From Gambelia wislizenii (lineage: Eukaryota; Chordata; Lepidosauria; Squamata; Crotaphytidae), in contig JAUMIR010000001.1 in assembly GCA_030847615.1 (NCBI GenBank), positions 256,869,187-256,933,186 on the forward strand: DNA of 64,000 nt, written 5' to 3'. A program made the translations under genes and the position numbers. This document shows, one piece after another, positions 45,690 through 57,700 of this stretch (the first letter of the stretch is position 1; each line of letters begins with the position of its first letter). The notes beneath the pieces are model-generated. The model saw only the letters and a list, made by a program, of their open reading frames with translations, ran no database searches and was not told the DNA's origin.

Positions 45690-47705
45690 CAATGAGGAAG
45701 AAAAATGGGAGGTGTCTCAAGAAACCAGGATGGATGACTAAAGAAATTTCAACGGAGCTAAGTTTTAAACGGAACATGTATAGAAAATGGAAAAAGGGGG
45801 AAATTACCAAAGAAGAAACCAAACAGATAGGAAACACATGTAGGAGTAAAGTCAGAAAAGCTAAAGTGCAGAATGAGCTCAGGCTTGCTAGAGAGGCTAA
45901 GAACAATAAAAAGGGGGTTTTGGGTATGTCCGCAGCAAAAGGAGGAAGAAGGAAACGGTAGGGCCACTACGTGGAGAAGATGGCAAAATGCTAACAGGGG
46001 ACAGAGAAAAGGCAGAATTACACAACACCTTCTTTGCCTCAGTGTTTTCAGAAAAGGAAAAGGGGGACCAACCTGAGGATAAAGGAACAGAGGACACAAT
46101 AGGGGAAATCCAGCACAGAATAAGCAAAGAGGTAGTACAGAAATACCTTCTTAATCTAAATGAATTTAAATCTCCAGGACCAGATGAACTACATTCAAGA
46201 ATATTAAAAGAGTTGGCAAATGTAATCTCAGAGCCATTGGCAATAATCTTTGAGAACTCTTGGAGAACAGGAGAAGTCCCAGCAGACTGGAGGAGGGCAA
46301 ACGTTGTCCCCATCTTCAAAAATGGGAAAAAAGAGGATCCCAACAATTATCGTCCAGTTAGTCTGACATCAATACCAGGGAAGATTCTAGAGCAGATCAT
46401 TAACCAGAGAGTCTGTGAACATTTAGAAGGCAATGCCATGATCACAAAAAGTCAACATGGGTTTCAGAGAAACAAGTCATGCCAGACTAATCTGATCTTT
46501 TTTTTTTTTTTTTGACAAAATTACCAGCTTGGTAGATGAAGGGAATGCTGTGGATATCACATACCTTGATTTCAGTAAGGCCTTTGACAAGGTTCCCCAT
46601 GACATTCTTGCAAACAAGCTTGTAAAATGTGGGCTAGACAAGTTAACTGTTCAATGGATTTGTAACTGGTTGACTGGCCGAACCCAAGGGGTGCTCAGCA
46701 GTGGCTCCTCTTCATCTTGGAAAGATGTGACCAGTGGGGTGCCACAGGGTTCTGTCCTGGGCCCAGTGCTATTCAATATCTTTATCAATGACTTGGATGA
46801 GGGAATTAGGGACATACTTCCCAAATTTGCAAATGACACCAAATTAGGAGGAGTAGCTAATACCCTAGAGGACAGGATCAAAATTCAAAATGACCTGGAT
46901 AGACTGGAGAGCTGGGCCAAAGCTAACAAAATGAAATTCAATACAGAGAAATGTAAGGTACTGCACTTAGGGTGAAAAAATGAAATGCATAGATATAGGA
47001 TGGCGGAGACCTGGCTGAATGAGACTACGTGTGAAAGGGATCTAGAAGTCCTAGTAGACCACAAGTTGAGCATGAGTCAACAGTGTGATGCGGCAGCTAA
47101 AATGCGATTTTGGGCTGCATCAATAGAAGTATAGTGTCTAGATCAAGGGAAGTCATAGTGCCGCTCTATTCTGCCTTGGTCAGACCTCACCTAGAATACT
47201 GCGTCCAGTTCTGGGCACCACAATTCAAAAAGGATATTGACAAACTGGAGCATGTCCAGAGAAGGGCAAGTAAAATGGTGAAAGGTCTGGAAACTATGCC
47301 TTATGAGGAGAGACTTAGGGAGCTGGGTATGTTTAGCCTGGAAAAAAGACGGTTAAGAGGCGATATGATAGCCCTGTTTAAGTATTTGAAGGGGTGTCAC
47401 GTTGAGGGTGGAGCAGGCTTGTTTTCTGCTGCTCCAGAGACTGGAACACGGAACAATGGATGCAAGCTCCAGGAACAGAGATTCCACCTCAACATTAGGA
47501 GGAACTTTTTGACAGTAAGAGCTGTTCGGCAGTGGAACACACTCCCTCAGAGCGTGGTGGGGTCTCCTTCCTTGGATGTCTTTAAACAGAGGCTGGATGG
47601 CCATCTGTTAAGGATGGTTTGATTGTGATTTCCTGCATGGCAGGGGGTTGGACTGGATGGCCCTTGTGGTCTCTTCCAACTCCACAATTCTATGATTCTA
47701 TGATT
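45690..47705 (+). pseudogene. CR1 LINE, 5'-truncated, RT to 3' terminus
   Basis: From 45692: KKPGWMTKEI, then after a shift [54 protein letters not shown] run of 15 T at 46499-46513 breaks the frame; it resumes [35 protein letters not shown]. The catalytic box reads KFANDTKLG: the expected FADD is FAND. The C-terminal region runs 47110-47622, followed by the 3' terminal repeats TTCTATGATTCTATG at 47685-47705. The endonuclease is missing. Confidence 0.88.
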
Positions 47706-47815
47706 CTACTGGTATACACAGGTGTAAAAGGTCCTGTAGTTACCCGGACTCTCGCAGCCTAATTTGAGCTAATTAAAACCCCCCATTTTAATATCCTAAT
47801 TTGAGTGACACAAGT
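47703..47815 (+). repeat. Segment shared with 9527-9640
   Basis: 'actggtatacacaggtg...gttacccggactctcgcagcc...gagctaatta' matches 9527-9640 in the same orientation. It begins directly after the CR1 terminal repeats. Confidence 0.5.
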
Positions 47816-47924
47816 GGGTTCCCATGGACCCCATGCAACTCAGGTAACAATATTTATACATCTGCACAGATGTATCTGTGGATTGGAACCACTGCTAAAA
47901 TTTCTAGTGAAATTCAGATCTTGG

Positions 47925-48030
47925 AAAAGTTACTTTTTGGAGTACAACATCCTGAGTCCCCCAGTCAGTATGGCTATTGTATTGCCTTTTGGAAACTGTA
48001 ATCTGAAAATATTAACTTTTCCAAGCTCTG
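47925..48030. repeat. Short palindromic MITE, about 100 bp
   Basis: 'cttggaaaagttactttttgg' pairs with 'attaacttttccaag' at the other end. Related pieces occur near 23800-23900 and 26600-26640. Confidence 0.55.
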
Positions 48031-48617
48031 ATGAAACCATTGTGTAATTAGAACTGCAAACTGGGCACGAATATATAGGTTAGAAAACATTGCGCCCTAT
48101 TAAAATTACCCTCAAAATGGTTTAATTCATCCTTATAATAAAACTGATAGCAGTTCTAATCTGTATGGCATTCTAATAATACATGTGCATGAAGGTAATT
48201 TGAAGATGAATGACTCAAGGGGAAAGGGGAAAAATTAAAATAAGACCTTTTTGAATGAGACACAGTTCCTTGTTGAAACCACAATTTCTTTCTTAGACTG
48301 AATAGAGTGAATCTGTGTTACTGGAGTGGTTCCATGAAGACAGCCATAGGACTAACCACTCACACATTATCCATGCAAGTTTCCACTCTTAAAGGGGGGC
48401 ACAAAAATGAAATGAATATTCTTTTCCATTTCCACATTTAAACCCTCACTAAAACTCTACTGTTTCATTCTAAGTTCTTCTTAAAGGAAATTCCTCTCTT
48501 CTTCTCATCCCTCAGCATGGCTGATCAAGACATTTTGCTTCCTTCCTTCACTTTATTTATTTATATCAGTCTTACATCCCAGCTTAGGGAATAATAAATG
48601 CAGGTAATAAATAAATA

Positions 48618-48881
48618 CAGTTGGGCCCCCATATTCTCACGGGTTTGGTTTCTGGACTTATTGCGGATACTGGAAACCACGGATAACAGCTAATTCTATT
48701 AAAATACAGGACATCTGGTAAAAACATACCATAGAGTTGTATTGGAAGACCTAGAAGACACCTATAAAGGACACCTCTCTAGGCATTTTCCAGCATGACT
48801 CTATGGTATGTGTCCTTATTTTGTGTCCTGCAGATAACTGAAACTGCGGATATTTGTTCCACAGATACGGGGGTCTGACTG
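48618..48881. mobile_element. Tigger/pogo-type MITE
   Basis: CAGTTGGGCCCCCATATTCT...ACGGGGGTCTGACTG flanked by TA. The interior 'accatagagttg...ctatggta' resembles the copies inside the hAT elements. Confidence 0.75.
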
Positions 48882-48884
48882 TAC

Positions 48885-49000
48885 TACAATACAATGCAAT
48901 ACAATACAACACAATATACACCCCACCTCCAAAATGGGGCTCAGGGCAGCTCACAGTTGAAAACAAATGGATAAAAAAATGTAGATGGATAAAACCATAC
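48885..49000. repeat. (AATAC)n microsatellite and LINE-tail-like sequence
   Basis: ACAATACAATGCAATACAATAC followed by 'accccacctccaaaatggggctcagggcagctcac', a reversed LINE tail. Confidence 0.6.
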
Positions 49001-49415
49001 AACAGATTGGATAAAATCTTTTGGATATTATGAAAGGTTACTATTAAGATGTGATTAGAACTATGAATAATAGTGAAAACAGTTTAAAGCATGCTCATAC
49101 CCTCCAACATTTTACCGATGAAAATAAGGACATATGTGGCCAAACAACATCAGCGTGGTCAAAAGGGTGTGATCAGGCAGCAAGAAGGGGAAAGTTCTTA
49201 ATGAGGAAGAACACACAAAATTATGATTTAAAACAGAGAAACCATGGTATTGGTGTTCTGAATTTAGGAAAGCCTGGGGGAAAAAAGAGGGGGATCCAAA
49301 TGAGCCAATTGGGAAGAGCAAGATTCCTCCCTCTCTTTTCTTGTGCCCCCCATCTGAGCTGATGGAGTTCAAACTACTGTTGCACTTTGAACTCAGTTTG
49401 CAGAAATTGAAGTAA

Positions 49416-49746
49416 GGAGATTTTCAGACCTGCCAAAATGCCTGTTTGCCGCGCGAGCAGCCTCTTGAGACTGCTGCGCGGCAAGGGTCTACTTCGGACG
49501 ACGCTGTGCCTCTCGCGAAACCGTCCGTGTCACTTCCGTGAAGCTTCGGACGGCTCAGCGCCATATTTCAATCACGGAGGTTGCCCGAGATTGAAATATG
49601 GCGCTGAGTCGTCCGAAGCTTCACGGAAGTAACACGGACGGTTTCGCGAGAGGCACAGCGTTGTCCGAAGTAGACCCTTGCCGCGCAGCAGTGTCGGGAG
49701 GCTGCTCGCGCGGCAAACAGGCATTTTGGCAGGTCTGAAAATCTCC
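49416..49746. mobile_element. GC-rich palindromic MITE A, 331 bp, TAA target duplication
   Basis: Terminal repeat GGAGATTTTCAGACCTGCC continues inward as a nearly perfect palindrome: arms of about 160 bp that differ at only a few positions, around a short centre near 49580. TAA at 49413-49415 is duplicated at 49747-49749, and the paralogous empty repeat at 12.37 kb has a single TAA. It is CpG-rich (GCCGCGCG, TTCGGACG, CTCGCGAAAC) in AT-rich surroundings. A 3-bp duplication suggests a Harbinger-like transposase. The frames it contains are palindrome artefacts. Confidence 0.85.
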
Positions 49747-49865
49747 TAAGACAAGGATGAAGGGGAAAAGTGGAAAGAGAAGAGAGTAACTGGGACATTT
49801 TAAAAGCCGCTAAGAAAGTGAAACAGCAGAGGATTAATTGAGGCAATTTCTACCACAGTTAGAGG

Positions 49866-50105
49866 GTTATTGTTGTGTGCTTTCAAGTCATTTCTGACTT
49901 ATAGCAACCCTAAGGTGAACCTGTCATGGGGTTTTCTTGGCAAGATTTTTTTCAGATGGGGGTTGTCCTTGATTTCCACTGAGGCCCAAAGAATGTGACT
50001 TGCCCAAGTTCACTTAGTGAGTTTCCATGGCCAAGCAGGGATTCAAACCCAGTCACCCAGTGTCCTAGTCCAACACTTAAACCACTACACTACACTGGCT
50101 CTTAG
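49866..50105 (-). repeat. MIR-like tRNA-derived SINE, complete, minus orientation
   Basis: 'ttgttgtgtgctttcaagtcatttctgacttatagcaaccct', 'catggggttttcttggcaag', 'tgacttgcccaag' and 'gattcaaaccc' (B box) are followed by 'ttaaaccactacactacactggct' (A-box side), all as the reverse complement. Confidence 0.75.
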
Positions 50106-50261
50106 TTAGAGGCTGCACTTGCATTAGAAAATTAAGAACAGTTTAAAAACCAATGAAGTTCCTTATTAAAAGCTCTTTCTTTAAAAAGTTCCCAGAAGTC
50201 TGTCAGAATAGAAAAGTCATTGCCTGCCAACAGCAGGATACAGAGCAGGCCATTCTAGCCT

Positions 50262-50820
50262 CTCTAATAATAATAATAATAATAATAATAATTTATACCC
50301 CACCCCTCTGCTAAAAACAATTGGGGCGGCTTCCAACAATTAAAACATTATAATAATGACTAAAAACACCACCCACCCCCACCCACCCCCATAAAAAGAC
50401 ATTAAACAATATAAAATTAAAACCATCTAACTAAAATCAGATTGAAAACAAATATACAGATGATTTTTTAAAAAGCCAGGAGACGCAGCTCCTGAGGCCG
50501 GGATCTAATCAGGAAAGGCCTGGCGAAAGAGATCCGTCTTTAGTGCTTTTTTAAAGCTACTCAAACTCGTCATCTGACGGATCTCGTTCAGCAGGCCATT
50601 CCATAAATTGGGGGCGATTACCAAAAAGGCACTCTGGGAGGTTGCAGACAGCCTAGATTTTTGTGGCTGAAGCAAATTCCTCCCAGAGGACCAGAGTGTG
50701 AGGGGAGGATTGTATGGGAGGCGGTTCCGAAGATTAGTTGGACCCAAGCCATTTAGGTAATTCCTGAGCCTAAGAGCAGTTGCTGAGAAGAAGAAGGGAA
50801 TTCCTGAGCCTAAGAACAGT
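50262..50820 (-). pseudogene. L2 LINE 3' end fragment, minus orientation
   Basis: Encodes SGRNLLQPQKSRLSATSQSA and FKKALKTDLFRQAFPD on the minus strand; a (TTA)n tail lies at 50268-50295. At 50758-50831 a 'gaattcctgagcctaagarcagttgctgagaag' unit is duplicated in tandem. Confidence 0.75.
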
Positions 50821-51089
50821 TGCTGAGAAGACCTACTTCTGTGTCCCTAACAAATTCATCTATGAGGATAGCAGGGCCAAGAAAAGGGCCACTTTTGAAG
50901 ATCTTGAGGCCTAGGCAGGCTCTCCGGGGAGAATATAGTCCATTAGCCTATATTTTGCTGCCTGAAAAACAAGATGGCTCCCTCTCACATTCCATGTCCA
51001 AAAGTAAATTGGACTGGCAGTTTGGATCTTTCTTCAATACTGGCTGTGGGGCAGCAGCCTCCACTGCACCTGAAGGCAACATACTAGCT

Positions 51090-51550
51090 CATCAGAACAT
51101 GGGACAGGCTACGTAGTGTACAGCTTTCAGGATCAGTCCCAAAAAGGAACCTTCTCCTGCCAAAATTGTTAAAATGTTGTGTGATTTCAGTTCTGTAATA
51201 CCTTTTGATGTTTCGCATTCTTTTTATTTGTAACAAGTTGGTGTACTGTGAAGAGACAAGGGAGGATGGTATGCATCTGGAAATTGACTGAATGACCTTG
51301 TACCTCCAGAGGCCTGTGAGAATGGGAGGCAGAGTCCACTCTGGTGTGTAAGGGGAGTGGGGATGATGGATGTCCAATGACTGTATAGCCCGCCAGATTT
51401 TGTTGATTGTAAATACTTTTTATTTTACTGCTTTACCAATAGCTTTCATCTGAAGCAACACTTTTGTATCATTCACTCTTTAGATTTCTGTAGCAATAAA
51501 GCTTACCGTTTTAACTCTAAAGCTGCTGGTTACTGAGTCTGAAGAAGCTA
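51090..51550. other. Unclassified stretch with 'caataaag' signals
   Basis: Contains 'gtagcaataaagcttaccg' (51490-51508) and T-rich sequence, as LTR U3/R regions often do; a similar 'tcaataaacctttgttt' occurs near 51935. Ends, a second copy and coding sequence were not found. Confidence 0.2.
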
Positions 51551-51553
51551 GTA

Positions 51554-51748
51554 CAGTTGTCCCTTCATATTCACTGGGGTTTTGTTCCAGGACCCCCCGT
51601 GGATACCAAAATCCGTGAATACTCAAGTCCCATTATATTCAATGGCATAGCAAAACGGTGTCCCTTATATAGGATAGCAAAATCAAGATTTGCTTTTTGG
51701 ATTTTTATTTTTTAAAGAATATTTTCAAGCCGTGAATACTTAAATCCC
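51554..51748. mobile_element. Tigger/pogo-type MITE, right end missing
   Basis: TA then CAGTTGTCCCTTCATATTCA, internal 'ggaccccccgtggataccaaaatccgtgaatactcaag' and 'ttcaagccgtgaatacttaaatcc', where it stops before the right terminus. Very close to 44477-44707. Confidence 0.75.
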
Positions 51749-53004
51749 ATTCCTGCAGCGGAATGGAGGTAAGTGTGTGAACATTTACCATCATTCCATT
51801 GCAGGAACAGGAGAGGAGGTGGCAGGGCAGTAACGGGACATTTTGGCCCCATCTGATAATGTCCCAAGTGACACTAAACCAAATAACTAAGTTATATGCA
51901 CAGTGTTGAAGCATTGATGTTACAACCTTAAAATCAATAAACCTTTGTTTATAAAGACTCATTGTGATTTATTCCACTCACTGACAGATATTAGGCACAC
52001 TTACCAACAGAGACCACACATCCACATATTCTGTCCACAGTAATTCAGGCCCCAGTCCAGAGAAGGGATAAAGAGGGAAGTCTGAAAGGAAGGTGGCAGT
52101 AGCAGGCGGCCAAGCTGAGTAATTGGGTAAATTCAGCTGGCGTGTCCTCCACAAGGTCCTTGTGGGGTTTTTTCCCCATCACAGTGCCAATGCAGTGTGG
52201 CCAGTCTTAGGTACTAGGCACCTTGACACAATGTGTGTGTGTGGCAGGGGAAGTGTGGCAACATTTTCTGCTACTCTACTTCAAACAGCAAAATGTCTTG
52301 GCTCAGTCCTCCTGCTTAGCACAGTTTCAAAAGAATACTTGGCACAAATTATATAGTTACAGGCAGAAGAAAGTAGTGTGAAAAGTGTTACCATATTTTG
52401 GGAAATAAAAGAAAGAAAACCAATGGTCTTAGAAAAAGCTATCTATTCGGGGAATGCTTTTCCTTAAAATGGCACTGTATTAGGCATGTAGGGAATTTGT
52501 GCAATAAAACAAAGCAAGTATTCTGCCAGGTTTTAGTTAAGTCCTGTTCCCAAGAATGACAGAAAGGATATTTTATCCTGAATATATATTTGGCAAAAGC
52601 ACTGTAAGTTGTGACTGTTGTAATGGCCATCCAAGTATCTATGCTGCCTGAGTCCAAGTTGGCCATATGTTTTCCAATCCCAAACCCAAGGGATTCCTCT
52701 TTGTTTTGCCACCACCCGTTGAGTAAAAATGAGGGGTTTCTTTCCTTGTCTAGTGCAACAGGAAGCTAGACCGGTTATGAGAATAAGAATACCCCTTTTC
52801 TCTAATCTAAAGAAGATTCTTGATAGCTGACCGAAAGCAGGCAATTCGAGGCAATGTTAGGAAATAACAGAAGCTTTTATTTCAGTCCTAGGAGTCTATG
52901 TTGCTAAAAAGGCAAGACATTCTTAGGTTCAACTTAATGCTTATACAGTTTGCATTCATTCAGAGCACTTAGAAATAAACCATAAATCTGAGTTCAACCT
53001 TCCA

Positions 53005-53041
53005 CAAATGCTGATTTGGCAGGCTGGTTAAGCCGGCCCTG
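53005..53041 (+). repeat. hAT-family terminal fragment
   Basis: 'aaatgctgatttggcaggctggttaagccggccctg' matches the right end of hAT copy 2 (28097-28131). The other end is not visible. It directly abuts the L1 fragment that follows. Confidence 0.65.
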
Positions 53042-54420
53042 TTGTCCGCAAATGGGAAAAGAAAAAGGCAAGAATAAGATGGAGCTATTTAATAGATGAT
53101 ATAACCAGGGGAGGCTGGGGATTATCTGATTTAAGATCATATTACGAAGCAGCGACATTCCTATGGCTAAAGGATTGGATAAGACTAGAGAATGAAAAAA
53201 TATTAAATGTGGAAAATCAGGATATACGATATGGATGGCACGCATATCTGATATATAAGAAACATAAGGTGAATAAGGATTTTGAAAATCATTGCATAAG
53301 GAAAGGATTACTTAGGGTTTGGCTAAGAGTGAAGGATAGATTTTACTTTAAAATACCAATGTGGACTTACCCACAGGAAGCTTTTCAGGCAAGATGGAAT
53401 GATATAAAACCTTGGATGAGATACTTAGATATAACCGAAATAGATAAAGAGGGCATAAGAATATTAAAATTGAAAGAACAACTGAAAATGACATTTAATA
53501 TAAATTGATTCTCTTATTACCAAATAAATGAAAGATTTAGAGAAGATCAAAAGGAGGGAGGAGTAGAGGAAGAAGTAAATGAGCTAGACAAATTGATTTG
53601 GGACGAATCTCAGAAGAAATCAATATCGAAATTCTAAAAATTATTCCACACTAGGAAATTTGAACAGGAATATGTTAAAGATTATATGGCGAGACAGGCA
53701 CAGGATTTAGGATATAATATAGACTTGAATGATTGGGGAAAAGCATGGAAGAGAACCACAACATTTACTGCATGCCAAAACTTAAAAGAAAACTATCTTA
53801 AAGTCTCTAATAGATGGTATTATACACCAGTGAAACTTAATAAAATGAAGATTATGGCAAACGAGAATTGTTGGAAGTGTGGGAAATCTCAAGGTTCTCT
53901 CATACATATGTGGTGGACCTGCACAATAGTGAAAAATTTTTGGCTAGATGTACATAACTATATTAACAACGTCCTACAGATCGATTTGGAATTTGCCCCA
54001 GAACTATATTTACTTAATATAATCAGAGGTCTAAATAACAATGAAGAAAACAAACTATGGAGGATCATGTTATATATAATTACCTCTGCCAGGATGATAA
54101 TAGCAAAAAAAAATGGAAGCTAAAAGAACAACCAAAGATAGAAGAATGGAAAGATAGGCTGTTGGATTTAATAGAGTTGGATGAGCTAACGAATAGATTA
54201 CGTCAGAAAGCAAGTGGTAAAACAAAGAAGGTTTGGAAACCTGTTTTAAAATTTTGGGAAAAATCCGGAGATGAATACAAGAATTTTTTCAGAAACTATT
54301 ACTAGTTAATAGGGGAAATAACTGAATGAAAGAAAGTACACATAATTGATTAAAAGCAATAAGTTATTTGAAATATTAAAATTATGATACAGACTATATT
54401 GTGTAAGAGAATCTATTAAA
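53042..54420 (+). pseudogene. L1 LINE ORF2 C-terminal part
   Basis: From about 53048: RKWEKKKARIRWSYLIDDI, GGWGLSDLRSYYEAA, then KMTFNIN and a TGA at 53506-53508; a second stop lies near 53635. The frame continues with DLNDWGKAWKRTTTFTACQN, KCGKSQGSLIHMWWTC and TSARMIIAKK, then shifts at an A run near 54105. The Cys residues of the C-terminal motif (WKCGK...HMWWTC) are kept. 5'-truncated. Confidence 0.85.
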
Positions 54421-54596
54421 CCACAAAAATAAATTATGGAGTTAAAGGAAATCCAGAAGAGAGAAATGCAATAGTGAAAAGAGCGGAGAAATAAATTAGA
54501 AGGATGAGGAACTACATGAAATGTAGATAAACAACAAAATAGCTCAAAGAAAAATGTGTAAAGGAAGTCTGGAAAGTAAGATAGCTTGGTAAATAC

Positions 54597-54790
54597 AGTC
54601 ATCCCTTCACATTCGCAGGGGTTAGGTTCTTGAGACCCCTGCGAATGTGGAAAAACCGCGAATAACAAATGCTGCTCCCGTGACCCCCCCCCCAGAGGGA
54701 GGGAGGCAGCAGGAGGGAGTCTGGCCAGCCTAGCCGGCCTCTCCGCAAGCCTTTCAGAGGGGATTCTGAGCCTTAGAATTCCCTTCACAG
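54597..54790. repeat. Tigger-type MITE end with GC-rich interior
   Basis: TA, CAGTCATCCCTTCACATTCG and 'caggggttaggttct', then an inverted 'gacccctgcgaatgtgg', then C- and G-rich sequence. No right end was identified. Confidence 0.55.
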
Positions 54791-54884
54791 CTTTTCCCAT
54801 CTTTTTTTTAAACAACAAGAGGGTGCACATTTCTTCTTGTAAGGACAAGAAGTCAATCTGATTTGCTTTCCTAAACGACAGGAA

Positions 54885-55075
54885 GTGCAAATCTGATTGG
54901 CCAGATGAGCACAGGGGTGGGGCTTGTTAACAAGGCAAGTGCCTGCTGCTGCCATGTTGGATTTTCGCCTTAGCAGGCAAGGTGTTGGGGATTTTTGCTT
55001 TTCTGTGCAAGTGAAAAATCTCACAATCCCACCTTGGATATTGTTTATTTTATTTTTATTTTAAAAATAAGGTTG
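54885..55075. repeat. Unclassified dispersed repeat (pair with 6435-6665)
   Basis: Shares 'tggccagatgagcacaggggtggggcttg' and 'ctgccatgttggattttcgccttagc' with 6435-6665. Confidence 0.45.
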
Positions 55076-55109
55076 GTGGCAAATTGAGGTAAGTGGAAAC
55101 ACGACTCTA

Positions 55110-56640
55110 TTACTGTCACCTTTTGCTTCTATTCTGTCCTTAACTGCTTTAAGAGTTACATATGTTGTTCATTGAGGCATCTCTTCCTTTTTGGCAGCAG
55201 ATAGTGTCTTTTTGCATTTCTTCCTGACAATATCCCTGGCTTATGTCCAGAGATTTTCTGGCTCCTGGTCAATTAGGTTTAATAGTGCAAATCCTTAAAA
55301 AAAAAAATCTATGGGGAAGTTTTTCAGGTTGTTGTTTGGCACTATGGTTGGTTTAGTGTTCTTCTTTAGCATTATCTAATCTTTGATATAAGCACTTCAT
55401 GGTCTGTGCCACAATTTACTCCCTATCTTGTTTTTACAAAGAGAATGGAGCTTCTCTGTCTTCTCCTCCCAATTGTGTAGGCTATTTGATTTCTGTTTTG
55501 GCCATCAGGTGATTTCCATGTATACAGTTGCCTCTTTGGTGCCTTAAAAATTGTATTTGTAATGAATAAACTGTTGGCCTCACAAAATTCAGTCAGCCAC
55601 TCTCCTGCTTCCTTTCTTGATCTTAGGCTAAATTTTCCTACAATAATTGATTCTGCTCTGTTTTCTCCTTTTGCATTCTAATCACCTATGATCAACAACA
55701 AGTCATGTCTGGTGTGTGATCAATTTCCTCCTGGATTCCAGCATAGACTTTCTATTTCTTCTTCTGCCTCTGTAGTTGGAGCATAAACTTGGATTGTGAT
55801 TATATTGATAGGTTTTTTTATTTGGTCAGACTTTTCATTATATCCCTTGACTGGTTTTGCTACATCTCTCCTCACTATTAATGCTCCCTCATTTCTTCTT
55901 AATTTTTCATTTTCTAAGTAAAACACTGTGCAATTATTTGACTCAAAACATCCAATTCCTGACCACTTTAGCTTGCTCACCCCAAGTATTGTAATGTTTA
56001 TACATTCCATTTCTTGTTTTACAATGTCTAGCTTCCCCTGAGTCATGCTTTTCCCATTCCATGTTCCGATAATAGGTGTTGTGTAGCTTCACACTTTCCT
56101 TTTACCTCTGAGCACATCAACAGCTGAATGTCCTTTTGGTCTGCGTCCAGTTGCATAATTAACCCCAGTGCTACCCATACTTGGCCTCTGCTATATCCCA
56201 GTAGCTCATTGAGTGCCATCTGAACTATGAGTCTCATCTTCTGGCATTATCTTTTCTTTCATTTTGGACTGTCTCATCATAGTGTTTTCAAGGTAAAAGG
56301 CTCCAGGAGTAGTTTACGATAGTCCTGTGCAGTACTAACAAGCATTATCTACGGTGCCCCTGCCATTGTCTCTGAGAGATATTCAAAAGGGTTTACTGAG
56401 CCTCCTTCATAGTACTAACAAGCATTAGCTATGATCCCATTACGGTTGTCTCTGAGAGATACTCTGCCAGTGTCATCCCCCACTACTCCAGTAGCTGTTT
56501 GGCACATTTAATCTGGCTTCTCAGCCTGTCTGACATGAGAGACCCTACCAGCAGCACTGCTGCCGTTGGCATAACCTCTTGCCTCACAGGAGCACACAAT
56601 TCCACCACCATGAAAAGGTAGTGCCATTGCTGCCCATCCT
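55110..56640 (-). pseudogene. BovB/RTE LINE 5' part: endonuclease, minus orientation
   Basis: The minus strand reads GKLDIVKQEMECINITILG, SKLKWSGIGCF, NIITIQVYAPTTEAEEE, then after stops and shifts LIIGDWNAK-like and NRNQIAYTIG-like segments and NCGTDHEVLI. These are the successive blocks of an RTE/BovB APE endonuclease, with Glu replaced by Lys at one strongly conserved site (SELKW expected, SKLKW seen). The RT is absent. Confidence 0.8.
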
Positions 56641-56659
56641 AAACTTTTATTTCATTTTA

Positions 56660-57470
56660 AGATGCATTGAGAAACCAGCCTTATTCGTCAAAATGTTGTT
56701 GCTTTAAATCAGCGTGAGAAAGAATGATGGGAAAGAGGTAGAATCAATCCCTTGACTTAGAAGTAATTCCATTTACTAAAACCGCAAAAAGAAACGCAAC
56801 ACAAAATAATGATGATATTTAACTACAGAGTTAATCAAACATGTTACAATATACACAAAAGAGCAACCTTGGGGTCTTTCTCCCCTAATGAAAGTCACAT
56901 TAAATAACAACCTGAACCAATTTTGCATGGAATTGCAAAAAAATTAACCAAAGCCTCATTGTTATGAGCACTCATTCTTCCTTAAAGTACAATAAGCATT
57001 CATTTTATATCTCATGTTATTTATGATCCCTGGAGTATCTCACATTTCCTTTTCAAAGGTGATCTTACCTGTTTAAATTTGTCAGCCCTGTCTTTGAACA
57101 TTCCCTTGGCCTTCCATGAATAGAAGTGTCTGAATGCAGACTGCATTCAATTATGCTTTTCAGTGGTTGAGTCTGTTCTGCTTATTCTTTGTTTGAAAAG
57201 GGATGTCACTGTGAGAAGTTAACAAACTATTTCTGCTGCTCTGCTAACATTTCCTTGATAACTGTCCCCAAAGACGTTTCAAAAAAGTAAGCCAGTTGTA
57301 TGTTGCAATGCATTCTCAGATTAACTTCAGACAAAGAATTTTAAATAATGCTTTTTAAACTAGAAAAAAAAATCCATTGCTAACATAATGGAATTCTAAG
57401 CAGGAAAAAAAACATGCCAGAATGTGCAAATAGCTTTAGATAGGATCATTTCCAGATGGAGGCTTTTTCC
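56660..57470. other. AT-rich DNA without recognised features
   Basis: No repeat family or exon-like signal was recognised. Confidence 0.35.
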
Positions 57471-57476
57471 AGATTA

Positions 57477-57700
57477 CAAGATTTTCAGATAACACTGTTG
57501 TAGTGTTACTATTCCACTTTATTTGCTATGGCTGCCTCCTGTTGAATCCTAGGATTTGCAGTTTCGGGAGGGGCATTTACAACTCTCAGCCAGAGAGATA
57601 TTAGGCCTCACTAAACTACAAAGCCCAGAATTCCACAGGAGGAAGCCAGAGCAGTTAAAGTGGAATAGTAACACAATAACAGTATAGTCTGAAAATCTCC
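57477..57700. mobile_element. MITE, 224 bp, with GGAGATTTTCAGA terminus
   Basis: The right end, reverse complemented, reads GGAGATTTTCAGACTATACTG; the left end reads CAAGATTTTCAGATAACACTG. The interior matches the MITE at 33870-34091. The terminus is the same as in the GC-rich palindromes at 49416 and 63267, which suggests one transposase mobilised both types. The target duplication is not clear. Confidence 0.65.

Noticed and set aside
49438..49846. Open frames on both strands containing FRGSD-like and SREV-like peptides
   Set aside because: They are mirror images produced by the palindromic MITE; the same happens at 63238-63688.
54306..54890. 194-codon minus-strand frame
   Set aside because: It spans the antisense of an L1 3' region, a Tigger end and GC-rich repeat sequence; no coherent protein.
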